From contig NZ_CP034661.1 of NCBI RefSeq assembly GCF_003971235.1, positions 3,534,001 to 3,598,000 of the forward strand: a stretch of 64,000 bases of DNA, given 5' to 3'. Below are positions 17,252-25,396 of this stretch, piece by piece. How positions within the stretch are numbered: the stretch's first letter is position 1; each line of letters opens with the position of its first letter. Source of the stretch: Chryseobacterium aureum. Its GTDB lineage: Bacteria > Bacteroidota > Bacteroidia > Flavobacteriales > Weeksellaceae. Both the position numbers and the translations under genes were made by a program. Under the pieces are notes generated by a model. The model saw only the letters and a list, made by a program, of their open reading frames with translations. It had not been told where the DNA came from and searched no databases.

Positions 17252-18289
17252 TTATATTTTATTTTTGATGAGTTTCTGAACAATTTGGTTTAATGTTTCT
17301 CTGTTATCATCAATATAGCTCAGTCCGGCCTGAATCAGGTTTTCAATATTAGATCTTCTCACATTATCCATGGCTGGAGAAGCGTTTTTCAGTGAAGGAT
17401 TCAGGCGGTAATAATTCTTCTGATTTCTAAGTCCCAGCGTTTGAAACATCTGTTCCAGCTGATAGTCTACGGTTTCTGCATTAGCGGACATTAAAATGTC
17501 GATAATAGGGCTTACCCATCCAATTTTTCCTGCTTTTTCAAGTCTTTTAAAAGGGTAAGGTCTTGCTTCAATTCCTGTTCCGATAGAAACAATGATCATG
17601 TCATTTACTGTGGGATGATTAGCTTTCTGATGGTTTTTTAACACCTCTGCAAAAGGAATTTTTCTTGCTTCTGCATAAGCGCAGAGAGCAGGGTTATTCG
17701 CAAACATTCCTCCGTCAATCAGGCTGAAAATCTGTCCGTACATGGATTTGATCTGTACAGGGCTGAAATAAGTAGGGGCAGCTGAAGTCGCTCTGCAGAT
17801 ATCTTTTACGAAAAAGTTGTCTGTGCTGAGGTGCGCTTTCCATGAATTAAAAAGCTTTGCTCTTCGGTTCTCAATATCATAACTTGTTATTAAACATGGT
17901 TTTATTAATTCTTTTAATTCTAAGTTTCCAAAAAAGTCGTTTAGGTTTTTTTCAAGCGATTCCTGTGGAATTTTTTCATTCAATAATCCGAATGGATTGA
18001 CCAGTTTTTCCCAAAAAGAAACCTGGAAAATGTCGCCACCCTTTTCGGCATATAATTCCAATCCTTTCTGGATAGAATATTTTGCTTTTCGGGTTTCATC
18101 GGGAGATAAAATAATAGAAGCAATCAGACCTCCGGTACTGCTGCCCGCTACCAGATCAAAATAATCTCCGAGTTTGGCAGCCGGTTTATCGTAATGCTGG
18201 AGCTGTTCTTCTATGTAACGCAGAATAATGCAGGTAATGATTCCCCTTATTCCACCTCCGTCCAAAGAAAGAATGGTTGTCTTTTTCAT
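17252..18289 (-). CDS. Patatin-like phospholipase
   Basis: The 345-residue protein has all patatin motifs: the oxyanion loop D10-GGGIRG, the nucleophile elbow G49-S-S51-T-G53 with Ser51 as nucleophile, and D192-G-G with Asp192 completing the Ser-Asp dyad. It should hydrolyse acyl chains of membrane phospholipids. There is no signal peptide, so it would act on the inner membrane from the cytoplasm unless released. The overall arrangement is like CapV, the patatin effector of CBASS, but no cyclic-nucleotide synthase gene lies nearby. It is transcribed alone from a WYL-type promoter with a leader of about 125 bases. Together with the M15 peptidase it gives the island a membrane-plus-wall attack pair. 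Confidence 0.88.
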   Translation of the reverse strand: MKKTTILSLDGGGIRGIITCIILRYIEEQLQHYDKPAAKLGDYFDLVAGSSTGGLIASIILSPDETRKAKYSIQKGLELYAEKGGDIFQVSFWEKLVNPFGLLNEKIPQESLEKNLNDFFGNLELKELIKPCLITSYDIENRRAKLFNSWKAHLSTDNFFVKDICRATSAAPTYFSPVQIKSMYGQIFSLIDGGMFANNPALCAYAEARKIPFAEVLKNHQKANHPTVNDMIIVSIGTGIEARPYPFKRLEKAGKIGWVSPIIDILMSANAETVDYQLEQMFQTLGLRNQKNYYRLNPSLKNASPAMDNVRRSNIENLIQAGLSYIDDNRETLNQIVQKLIKNKI

Positions 18290-18418
18290 GTGATATTTTT
18301 AATGGTTTGTTAAAAGGACACATGCAATCTTAAATCTACAGAATCCATTGATTTGCCAAAAAAATGTAGTGATTCCATACTTGGATTTTATTGCTTTTTT
18401 CGTTGTTTTCTTATAAAG

Positions 18419-18452
18419 CAAAGGTAGGCCGGGGAAGCGACAGAACGTGTCG
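18419..18452 (-). promoter_or_regulatory. Shared WYL-type promoter, copy 4 (patatin)
   Basis: The operator CGACA-N5-TGTCG at 18438-18452 is a perfect inverted repeat, followed after 11 bases by TACCTTTG at 18419-18426 on the minus strand. Confidence 0.85.
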
Positions 18453-18481
18453 TATTATATTTAATTTCAGATAAATAAATG

Positions 18482-18982
18482 CTAAAAAATGACGTAATTC
18501 TGCTTGTCTTTCGGCAACTTCAAAAGTATTCTCCAGGTCGTTTTTACAGGGCCCTTTTTAGAGGGAATATCTTTTTTTTCAAAGTGGGGAAGATCCTTAA
18601 ATGTTTTCCAGTTTCCACCCCAGTCCCAGCCATGGCGGGCAAAAATTTTTACACACTCATACCAGTCTGCCACTTTATCATTATCCCAGTCTTTTGCGGT
18701 ATCCCAACTTGCTGTTTTTCCATCGATGATCAGGCAGATATCTACTGCAAGACCATAATTATGAATACTTTGTCCTGCTTTAGCATTTGTCACTTTCTTT
18801 CCTGAGGTAATTCTTCCGATAGCATACAGCTTTTCCTGTTCTTCAAAAGATCTTAGCCCCTGGGTTATTCTTATCTTGGCTCTTCCTGTGAGTGCTTCAT
18901 CACATTCCGCTATAATTTGTTTTACTTCATCTCTTACCAGCGGGTGAAGTTTTTGAATCCGTTCTAAGGTTACTTTGTCCAT
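18482..18982 (-). CDS. M15-family L-alanyl-D-glutamate endopeptidase (endolysin-like)
   Basis: The 166-residue protein has the M15 zinc peptidase core: TQGLRSFEEQ near 40-49, SIHNYGLAVDI with His74 and Asp81, and LPHFE with His133, plus GWDWGGNWKTF near 118-128. This layout matches CwlK and phage T5-type endolysins, which cut the L-Ala-D-Glu bond of peptidoglycan. There is no signal peptide, as in phage endolysins that need membrane damage or a holin to reach the wall. ATG 18982 is the start: a longer frame would begin at a TTG (19006) that overlaps the -7 box. The leader is only about 16 bases. Confidence 0.88.
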   Translation of the reverse strand: MDKVTLERIQKLHPLVRDEVKQIIAECDEALTGRAKIRITQGLRSFEEQEKLYAIGRITSGKKVTNAKAGQSIHNYGLAVDICLIIDGKTASWDTAKDWDNDKVADWYECVKIFARHGWDWGGNWKTFKDLPHFEKKDIPSKKGPVKTTWRILLKLPKDKQNYVIF

Positions 18983-19003
18983 ATTTTGTATTTTCTTGTA
19001 GAA

Positions 19004-19037
19004 CAAAAGTATAGCGCGGAAGCGACGAAACTTGACG
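19004..19037 (-). promoter_or_regulatory. Shared WYL-type promoter, copy 5 (M15 peptidase)
   Basis: The operator CGACG-N5-TGACG at 19023-19037, 11 bases, then TACTTTTG at 19004-19011 on the minus strand. The inverted repeat has one mismatched pair. Confidence 0.8.
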
Positions 19038-19206
19038 TATTTTATTTGAATTTTGTTTAAAATTCAAGAACATTCATCCTGAGGCGGTCTCCCTAAATGT
19101 TCCCCGCTTTATGAAATTAAATTCATCTTTTAATATAAAAAGCAGGAAAAAAATTGCTTTTAAAAAATAGAATTAGTAAATATGGTGCAGAAAAACACAA
19201 TATCAA

Positions 19207-20790
19207 ATGCATACCATTTTACCCTTTTTACTTGCTATGGTCGCAGCCATCGTGCTGCTCAATATGTGGGCGACCAAATTAAAAATTGCCTACCCGATTC
19301 TGCTTGTTGTATTTGGGCTTCTCGTTAGTTTTGTGCCGGGGCTTCCGGTAGTAAAAATCAATCCGGATCTTATCTTTTTTATATTCTTGCCCCCTCTTTT
19401 ATTTGAGGCTGCCTGGTCTATTTCCTTCAAAGAAATGAAAAAATGGTGGCGTATTATCGGAAGTTTTGCCTTTTTGGTCGTCTTTTTTACTGCGTTGGCA
19501 GTAGCGGTAACGGCTAATTACTTTATTCCCGGATTTACCCTTGCGCTTGGGTTTTTGCTGGGAGGAATTGTGTCTCCGCCTGATGCGGTAAGTACCGGAG
19601 CCATCATGAAGTTTGTAAAAATACCATCCAGTACATCCGCTATTCTGGAAGGAGAAAGTCTTCTGAATGATGCTTCTTCGCTCATTATTTTCAGGTTTGC
19701 CCTGGTTGCAGTAGGAACCGGACAATTTATATGGCAGGAAGCTTCGCTTGATTTTTTATGGATGATCATAGGAGGTGCAGGAATCGGATTAATACTGGCA
19801 TGGATCTTTGTACAGCTTCATAAAAGACTTCCTACGGAAGCAGCTTCAGATATTGCCCTTACTATTATTGAGCCTTATCTGATGTATTGGATAGCAGAAC
19901 AGTTTCATGCTTCCGGTGTTTTAGCAGTTGTTGGCGGAGGTCTGTATATGTCAGGTAAACGACTGATATTTCTCAACAGCACCAGCCGAATTATGGGCTA
20001 TAGTGTATGGCAGAGCTTTGTATTTATCCTGAACGGTATTGTTTTCTTAATCATCGGGCTTGAACTTCCTGAAATTGTCGGCGGATTGAGATGGGAAGGA
20101 ATACCTCTGGGAACAGCCATTCAATATGGGATTTTAGTAACCGGTATTCTGATTGCTGCCCGAATCATAAGTTCTTATGCTGCCATGCTGGCTACTTTGA
20201 TCTTCCGGCCAAGTGTGGCCCCCCGGGCCTCTTCCACCAAAAGACGCTTGCTTATGCCTCTTATGCTTGGATGGACGGGTATGAGGGGAGTGGTGTCATT
20301 AGCTGCCGCATTGGCAATTCCTATTACTCTTGAAAACGGACTTCCTTTTCCGAACAGAAACCTTATCCTGTTCATTACTTTCGTAGTAATTCTGTTGACC
20401 TTGCTTGTACAGGGACTTACATTACCCTACCTGATAAAGTATGGCCATGTATTTGATGATTTTGCAGATGATGAGAAAGATAAAAAAGTGAGAGAAGAAA
20501 TAAAACACAAACTGAAACAGCACGTTTATCATTTTCTTAAAGATAAACATGAAAATGAACTGAATGGTCATGCCGGATTAGAAAGAATGCTGAAACACTG
20601 GGAAGAAAAAATACAGGCTAAGGATGCAGAGTGGATGAATGAAAAGACAAAAGATATCTTTTTTGAAATGCTGGAAAGCCAGAGACAGTTTCTTTCAGAA
20701 CTGAATAAGGATATATCCGTAAATGAAGAAATTATCCGCCATCAGCTTTACCAGCTGGATCTTGAGGAAGAACGTTTAAGAATGATTTAG
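19207..20790 (+). CDS. Na+/H+ antiporter, CPA1 family
   Basis: The 527-residue inner-membrane protein has about 12 transmembrane segments (residues 1-410) and a charged cytoplasmic tail (about 420-527). The ion-binding motifs of CPA1 exchangers are present: GGIVSPPDAVS near 118-128, with Asp in the unwound helix, and EGESLLNDASSLI near 148-160, where the ND pair matches electroneutral NhaP-type exchangers. It exchanges Na+ or K+ for H+. The plus-strand orientation separates it from the minus-strand toxin island. The sixth WYL-type site lies just after its stop codon and points into it from the opposite strand. Confidence 0.88.
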   Translation: MHTILPFLLAMVAAIVLLNMWATKLKIAYPILLVVFGLLVSFVPGLPVVKINPDLIFFIFLPPLLFEAAWSISFKEMKKWWRIIGSFAFLVVFFTALAVAVTANYFIPGFTLALGFLLGGIVSPPDAVSTGAIMKFVKIPSSTSAILEGESLLNDASSLIIFRFALVAVGTGQFIWQEASLDFLWMIIGGAGIGLILAWIFVQLHKRLPTEAASDIALTIIEPYLMYWIAEQFHASGVLAVVGGGLYMSGKRLIFLNSTSRIMGYSVWQSFVFILNGIVFLIIGLELPEIVGGLRWEGIPLGTAIQYGILVTGILIAARIISSYAAMLATLIFRPSVAPRASSTKRRLLMPLMLGWTGMRGVVSLAAALAIPITLENGLPFPNRNLILFITFVVILLTLLVQGLTLPYLIKYGHVFDDFADDEKDKKVREEIKHKLKQHVYHFLKDKHENELNGHAGLERMLKHWEEKIQAKDAEWMNEKTKDIFFEMLESQRQFLSELNKDISVNEEIIRHQLYQLDLEEERLRMI

Positions 20791-20818
20791 CCTTGTCAGA
20801 ATAAACATTTTTTGAAAA

Positions 20819-20852
20819 CGAAATTACAGCGCTAATGCGACAAAACATGTCG
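20819..20852 (-). promoter_or_regulatory. Sixth WYL-type site, oriented antisense to the antiporter gene
   Basis: The operator CGACA-N5-TGTCG at 20838-20852 is perfect. Exactly 11 bases away on the minus strand is TAATTTCG (20819-20826), one mismatch from TAnnTTTG. No minus-strand gene follows, so it is either a remnant, an antisense-RNA promoter, or a binding site for the Y-family polymerase gene 120 bases to the right. Confidence 0.65.
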
Positions 20853-20940
20853 TGTTTAAAAATTTTATTTATTTGTTTTTCAGACTGTTAAATATGATGT
20901 TAATTATAGAGTAAAAGATGATTTTATTCTTTAAAAACTA

Positions 20941-20967
20941 TAATTTTGTATAGATTATTACTATACA
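20941..20967 (+). promoter_or_regulatory. Promoter and operator of the Y-family polymerase gene
   Basis: A -7 box TAATTTTG (20941-20948) overlaps a perfect inverted repeat TGTATAG-N7-CTATACA (20947-20967), which ends 7 bases before the ATG. A repressor bound here would cover the transcription start. It differs from the WYL-type operator and may serve an S24/LexA-like repressor. Confidence 0.7.
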
Positions 20968-20973
20968 ATTGTC

Positions 20974-22245
20974 ATGTACGCTCTGGTAGATTGTAACAAT
21001 TTTTTTGTTTCCTGTGAAAGGACTTTAGATCCTGATCTTGAAGGCAAGCCCGTTGTGGTACTTTCCAACAACGATGGGTGCGTGGTGTCAAGAAGCAAAG
21101 AAGCAAAAGATCTGGGGATTCCTATGGCTGCTCCGGCGTTTAAGTATAAAGAGCTTTTTCAAAAACATGATGTGAAAAGTTTCTCTGCAAAATTTGAACT
21201 GTATAACTATAAAAGCCAGCAAGTCATTAATATTGCTAAATCTTACGTTTTAGAATATGAAGTTTACAGTATTGATGAGCTTTTTCTTGATTTGACAGGA
21301 TTCAAATATATCAACGTTCATCAATATTGCCTTAAAATCCGGGATGAGATTCATGAGAAAGAAAATATTCCGGTAAGTATAGGCATTGCCCCTACTAAAA
21401 CATTGTGTAAAGTGGCCAACAGAATTGTAAAAGAATTTCCGGATAACTTTAAGGGCGTTTATATTCTGGATACTCCCGAAAAAATTGAAAAAGCCCTGAA
21501 ATGGCTTAATATAGGAGATGTATGGGGGATAGGAAGAAGGCTGGCTGCCAAAATGCATGACAGCGGTGTATACAAAGCCTGGGATCTTCTTCAGAAACCT
21601 GAAATGTGGGTGCGGAAAGTGATGGGAATTCATGGAGTAAGAATGATTAATGAATTGAAAGGAATTCGCCAGCTTGAACTGGATGCCCCTTCTCCTAAAA
21701 AATCCATAGCCGTTACCCGAAGTTTTATGCAGATGCTCACTAAGAAAGAAGAAGTAAGGGAAAGGGTGGAAACTTTTGGAATGTACTGCTCAGAAAGATT
21801 GAGAAAGCAGAATACCTGTTGCAAAATGATTACGGTTTTCGTACAGACCAACCGGTTCAGAAAAGATCTGCCCGAATACAAAAATGCAATGACCCGCATC
21901 CTTTCTAATCCTACCAATTCATCCATCCTGATTGGGAGAGTGGTGAATGAACTCTTTGAAGCTGTTTACAGAGAAGGATTTCATTATAAAAGAGCCGGTG
22001 TGATGGTGAATGATTTTGTTCCCGAAGATCAGAGACAGATTGGTCTTTTTGAGGAAGATATACAGAACCAGCATCTTCCCGTTATGAAAGCTATGGATGC
22101 TATGAACCGGAAATTCGGAAAAGATAAAGTGCGCCTTGGAAGCATGAGTGGAGAAAATACTTTTGGGCGGGCAAAACTATCCCCGGAATATGAAGCCTTT
22201 CTTAAAAATAATACATTGCCGGAGGCCAACTTTAGATTTCATTAA
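20974..22245 (+). CDS. Y-family DNA polymerase (UmuC-like)
   Basis: The 423-residue protein is a full-length UmuC-type translesion polymerase. The palm carries the metal-binding Asp6 in YALVDCNNFFVSCE and D101-E102 in YSIDELFLDL, followed by helix-hairpin-helix and little-finger regions. The C-terminal REGFHYKRAGVMVNDFVPEDQRQIGLF region is typical of UmuC. Such enzymes copy damaged DNA with low fidelity. No umuD-like gene precedes it, although in many bacteria the two form one operon. The tight palindrome at the promoter implies strong repression, probably lifted by DNA damage. A WYL-type site lies about 120 bases upstream. Confidence 0.92.
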   Translation: MYALVDCNNFFVSCERTLDPDLEGKPVVVLSNNDGCVVSRSKEAKDLGIPMAAPAFKYKELFQKHDVKSFSAKFELYNYKSQQVINIAKSYVLEYEVYSIDELFLDLTGFKYINVHQYCLKIRDEIHEKENIPVSIGIAPTKTLCKVANRIVKEFPDNFKGVYILDTPEKIEKALKWLNIGDVWGIGRRLAAKMHDSGVYKAWDLLQKPEMWVRKVMGIHGVRMINELKGIRQLELDAPSPKKSIAVTRSFMQMLTKKEEVRERVETFGMYCSERLRKQNTCCKMITVFVQTNRFRKDLPEYKNAMTRILSNPTNSSILIGRVVNELFEAVYREGFHYKRAGVMVNDFVPEDQRQIGLFEEDIQNQHLPVMKAMDAMNRKFGKDKVRLGSMSGENTFGRAKLSPEYEAFLKNNTLPEANFRFH

Positions 22246-22301
22246 GAGCTATTCTATTCAAAAAATTGTTTATTTTTCTCCTTTTATTATTTCTTTATCG
22301 A

Positions 22302-22574
22302 ATGGAAAATAAATGTGCTGATATTAATAATTTATTGGAGAAATTATCCCGGGAAGAACTTTCCGGATATGATTTTGTTGATTATTGGGATGCAGATACT
22401 ACAGCTTTAGGACTGTAGAAAGGAAATGTTATTATTTATATTTCAACATTTAAATATACCCACACGGCTTATAATCTCATTATTGAGGAGCTCGAAACTG
22501 GGAACATTCTAAAGTCAGAGGAGAAGAGATCATACTATGAACTTATTGATGATATCCAACCCTTTCTGAAATAA
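22302..22574 (+). pseudogene. Small gene interrupted by one nonsense codon
   Basis: A 91-codon frame starts at ATG 22302 and ends at TAA 22572-22574, with a single in-frame TAG at codon 39 (22416-22418). Both halves read as ordinary protein: MENKCADINNLLEKLSREEL before it and KGNVIIYISTFKYTHTAYNL after it. I do not recognise the family. A recent point mutation is the simplest reading; a sequencing error or stop-codon readthrough are alternatives. The rest of 22246-22790 is AT-rich and non-coding apart from a promoter. Confidence 0.65.
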
Positions 22575-22721
22575 TCTTTTCTGTTAAAAATATAAAATTT
22601 CTAACGAAAAACAGTTTCAGTTTGATTTTAAATGATAAAATTCCGTATTTTGATAATGTAAAAAAGAGTGTTATTTTTCTGTAATTCAGTGTTTTAATGT
22701 GTTTGTGCTGATTGTGGGCTA

Positions 22722-22753
22722 TTGTAGGAAATATGTTTTTGCATTTATCTTTG
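22722..22753 (+). promoter_or_regulatory. Promoter of the C1q-like gene cluster
   Basis: TTG (22722-22724), 21 bases, then TATCTTTG (22746-22753). The first C1q-like ATG follows at 22791 and the three genes are nearly contiguous. Confidence 0.65.
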
Positions 22754-22790
22754 GCCAGGAATTGCACACGATTGAAAAACCACAAATTAC

Positions 22791-23651
22791 ATGAAAAATC
22801 TAAGTATTTTGATGAAGGGAATACTACTTCCTTTGTGCCTGATGATAACTTATTCAAAAGCACAGGTAGGTATTAATACTTCAAACCCCCAAACCATTTT
22901 CCATGTGGATGGGGCCAGAGATAATCCTTCAGCCGGGGCTCCATCCTCTATCCAAATGGGCAATGACGTGGCTGTCACTTCTGCCGGAGAAATAGGAATC
23001 GGAACCTTGGCACCAGCTGTTAAGATTGATACACGTTCAGTATCCAATTCAGACAACTCAATGGGAATAGGAGAAACCAGTCAGACAGCCTCAGCAGCAG
23101 GGGGAGGCGCGGTAAGATATAATCCGCTGAATGGTGGAAAAATGCAGTATTCTGATGGGGTGGTATGGCAGGATCTTATTTCTTCCCCTACCAAAGCAGT
23201 AGTCGTTGCCAGTCTTCAGGCAGCCAATTTTGCGGTAAAAATTCCCTATCAGGTTTCTACAGGGATTGCAGGATGGACGGAGGTTTCCGATCCAACAGGA
23301 AATTTTACTCCCGGGACAGGTGTTTTTACGGCTCCAAGAACCGGAGTATATCTTGTTTCTTTTACGTATGATTTTGTAAGAATCCCCATCGTTTCAGGCT
23401 ATTTTTCGGAAGCAAGATATGTTGTGAACGGAAGCAGCACGGTAAAAAAATGTATAAAATCTTACTCCAATATTTCAAAACAGGCACAGGTAGCAGGCTC
23501 TTGTGTTGCCGGAGTTCAGCTGAACAAAGGAGATACTCTTCAGCCTTATATTTATCAGTCTGTTTATAATGGGAACCTGAGTCTGAGGACAGATACATCC
23601 TCTGCAAGCAATGAATATGGCTTTGTAAATCTCTCTATTGTAGAACAATAA
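22791..23651 (+). CDS. Secreted C1q-like domain protein 1
   Basis: The 286-residue precursor has a signal peptide ending near SKAQVGINT. After it comes a Gly/Ser/Ala-rich region with the pattern VGINTSNPQ...HVDGA...GEIGIGT, seen in many flavobacterial surface proteins. The C-terminal half (about 150-286) looks like a C1q/TNF-type jelly roll: TGVFTAPRTGVYLVSFTYDF, then GVQLNKGDTL and a final NLSIVEQ strand. Such domains form trimers and bind ligands or other surface proteins. It is the first of three tandem paralogues, 10 bases before the next. The exact partner is unknown. Confidence 0.7.
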   Translation: MKNLSILMKGILLPLCLMITYSKAQVGINTSNPQTIFHVDGARDNPSAGAPSSIQMGNDVAVTSAGEIGIGTLAPAVKIDTRSVSNSDNSMGIGETSQTASAAGGGAVRYNPLNGGKMQYSDGVVWQDLISSPTKAVVVASLQAANFAVKIPYQVSTGIAGWTEVSDPTGNFTPGTGVFTAPRTGVYLVSFTYDFVRIPIVSGYFSEARYVVNGSSTVKKCIKSYSNISKQAQVAGSCVAGVQLNKGDTLQPYIYQSVYNGNLSLRTDTSSASNEYGFVNLSIVEQ

Positions 23652-23661
23652 CAAATTTGAT

Positions 23662-24474
23662 ATGAAAAAGAAATTAGGGCTGATGCTGATCTTTTGCTGT
23701 AGTATAGGGATGAAGGCACAGATAGGAATCAATATGTCTTCCCCTGAAGCAACAGTACATATAGACGGACAAAAAAATACAACGGTTTCTATACCTTCCA
23801 GTTACTATGACGATGTAGTCATTACTTCCTCTGGAAATATAGGAATAGGAACAAAATCCCCCAAGACCAGACTGGATCTGAGATCAGGAGAACACTTAAA
23901 TGCCATTGGAGTGGGCGGAACTTCACAATCTGCTTCAGCAGCAAAGGCCGGAGCGATGAGGTATAATTCCGGAACTCAGGATCTGAGCTATTCTAACGGA
24001 ACAGCGTGGATAACACTGGCTCATAAAGCTCCGAATGATTTTGTGGATGCAGAAAATGCTTCTACACAAAGCTTTAGCGATGGAGTACAGGCAACTGTTA
24101 TTGGCTGGACTAAGAAAACGGATGTGAACAGCAGCTTTAATGCCGGGACAGGAACTTTTATAGCTTCAAAAACAGGGGTGTACATCGTCTCATTTACCTT
24201 TTCACTGGCTTCGGGAAGTATTGCAGATGATTCAAGGTACGAAACACTGATTCAGACCAATTCAACTTCCTCTGCAACCAATAAGGTATTTAAATGTGTA
24301 GGAAGCTACCCTGGAAATAATACCATTGGAAATCGTGTTGCAGGAAACTGTTCCGGAATTTTTAACCTGAACCAGGGAGATAATATTACGGCAAGCCTGA
24401 ATCAAAAACTGGGAAGTTCAAAAACACTGGATACAGATTCTACGCTGACTTCTTTAAGTATTTTCGGATTATAA
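23662..24474 (+). CDS. Secreted C1q-like domain protein 2
   Basis: The 270-residue paralogue has the same layout: a signal peptide (about residues 1-19), IGINMSSPEATVHIDGQ, SGNIGIGTKSP, and a jelly-roll-like end with GTGTFIASKTGVYIVSFTF and GIFNLNQGDNI. A Cys pair near the end (FKCVGSY and AGNCSG) is shared with the other two copies and may form a disulfide. It lies 7 bases before the third copy, so the three are one transcript. Confidence 0.7.
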   Translation: MKKKLGLMLIFCCSIGMKAQIGINMSSPEATVHIDGQKNTTVSIPSSYYDDVVITSSGNIGIGTKSPKTRLDLRSGEHLNAIGVGGTSQSASAAKAGAMRYNSGTQDLSYSNGTAWITLAHKAPNDFVDAENASTQSFSDGVQATVIGWTKKTDVNSSFNAGTGTFIASKTGVYIVSFTFSLASGSIADDSRYETLIQTNSTSSATNKVFKCVGSYPGNNTIGNRVAGNCSGIFNLNQGDNITASLNQKLGSSKTLDTDSTLTSLSIFGL

Positions 24475-24481
24475 AAAATAA

Positions 24482-25396
24482 ATGATGAAAAAGAATTGTT
24501 TACTGATGTTAATGACTCTAAGTTTCCAGTGTGCATTTTCACAAGTTGGAATCAATACCCCAAATCCGCAAGGCATTCTACATATTGACGGGCAGAAAGA
24601 TAATCCTTCTTCCGGATCAGCATTTACTCCGGCTCAGCAGGCTAATGATATGCTTGTGAACAGTGCAGGGAAAATAGGAGTAGGAACCTTTACTCCGGCC
24701 GTAAAAGTAGATGCCAGAAATTCAGGAAACGGAGCCATTGGCTTCGGAACTTCCACTCTTACGGCGGCGGCAGCAGATGAAGGAGCAATACGCTATAACA
24801 GCGGAGTGGAATATTCCAACGGAAATGAGTGGCTTCCATTGCTTACAGCGCAGCCCGCAAGTAATAAAGTGATTGTGATTGCCGCCAAAACGACTAACAA
24901 TGTAAAACTGGCCACTCCGGCCACCCCAACGGTAACGGCCGGTTTACAGAACAGAGCCAGTAATTACCTTGTCGATTGGAGTAAAACCTTTGAAAGTAAT
25001 TCCGGGACTGCTTTCAATGCCGGCACAGGTATCTTTACAGCACCCAGAAACGGAATTTATGTGGCTACTTTCACAACAGACCTCGCTCCGCTGGCTATTA
25101 ATTATACAGCAGATCCTCTGAATCCTATTCAGATAGAAGCCATCTGGCAGCTGTATGATAATACAACAGGATTAACGGCTGCCAATATTGTCAATACCGT
25201 GAAATGTGCCAATACCATGTCCTCAAACAGTGTTGGGAATATTGATGCGGGAAGTAACTGTACGGCTTCATTTTATATGACCGCAGGGCAGAAACTGATG
25301 CCTTATATCTGGTTTAATTTAAATAATTCAAACATTGCGAATTTTTCGCTTAATAATACAGGAGGGTATAATAATCTTACTATAGCAGAACAGTAA
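24482..25396 (+). CDS. Secreted C1q-like domain protein 3
   Basis: The 304-residue third paralogue again has a signal peptide ending CAFSQVGINTP, the HIDGQKDNPSSGSA repeat-like segment, GKIGVGTFTPAVKVDAR, and a jelly roll with AGTGIFTAPRNGIYVATFTTD. The paired Cys motif is kept (VKCAN and GSNCTASF). It carries a longer loop before the last strands than copies 1 and 2. Its stop codon abuts the stop of the convergent TPR/AraC regulator gene with no base between them. Confidence 0.7.
   Translation: MMKKNCLLMLMTLSFQCAFSQVGINTPNPQGILHIDGQKDNPSSGSAFTPAQQANDMLVNSAGKIGVGTFTPAVKVDARNSGNGAIGFGTSTLTAAAADEGAIRYNSGVEYSNGNEWLPLLTAQPASNKVIVIAAKTTNNVKLATPATPTVTAGLQNRASNYLVDWSKTFESNSGTAFNAGTGIFTAPRNGIYVATFTTDLAPLAINYTADPLNPIQIEAIWQLYDNTTGLTAANIVNTVKCANTMSSNSVGNIDAGSNCTASFYMTAGQKLMPYIWFNLNNSNIANFSLNNTGGYNNLTIAEQ

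Noticed and set aside
12107..18289. CBASS-like defence operon (patatin like CapV, WYL regulator like CapW, nucleotidyltransferase)
   Set aside because: The nucleotidyltransferase-like protein has only 112 residues, far below CD-NTase size, and it is in a different transcript from the patatin. No CBASS partner such as Cap2 or Cap3 is present.
18983..19006. Longer TTG start for the M15 peptidase
   Set aside because: The TTG overlaps the -7 box, so transcription starts after it.
9428..20852. CRISPR-like repeat series
   Set aside because: The recurring palindromes are kilobases apart with no regular spacers; they are promoter operators.
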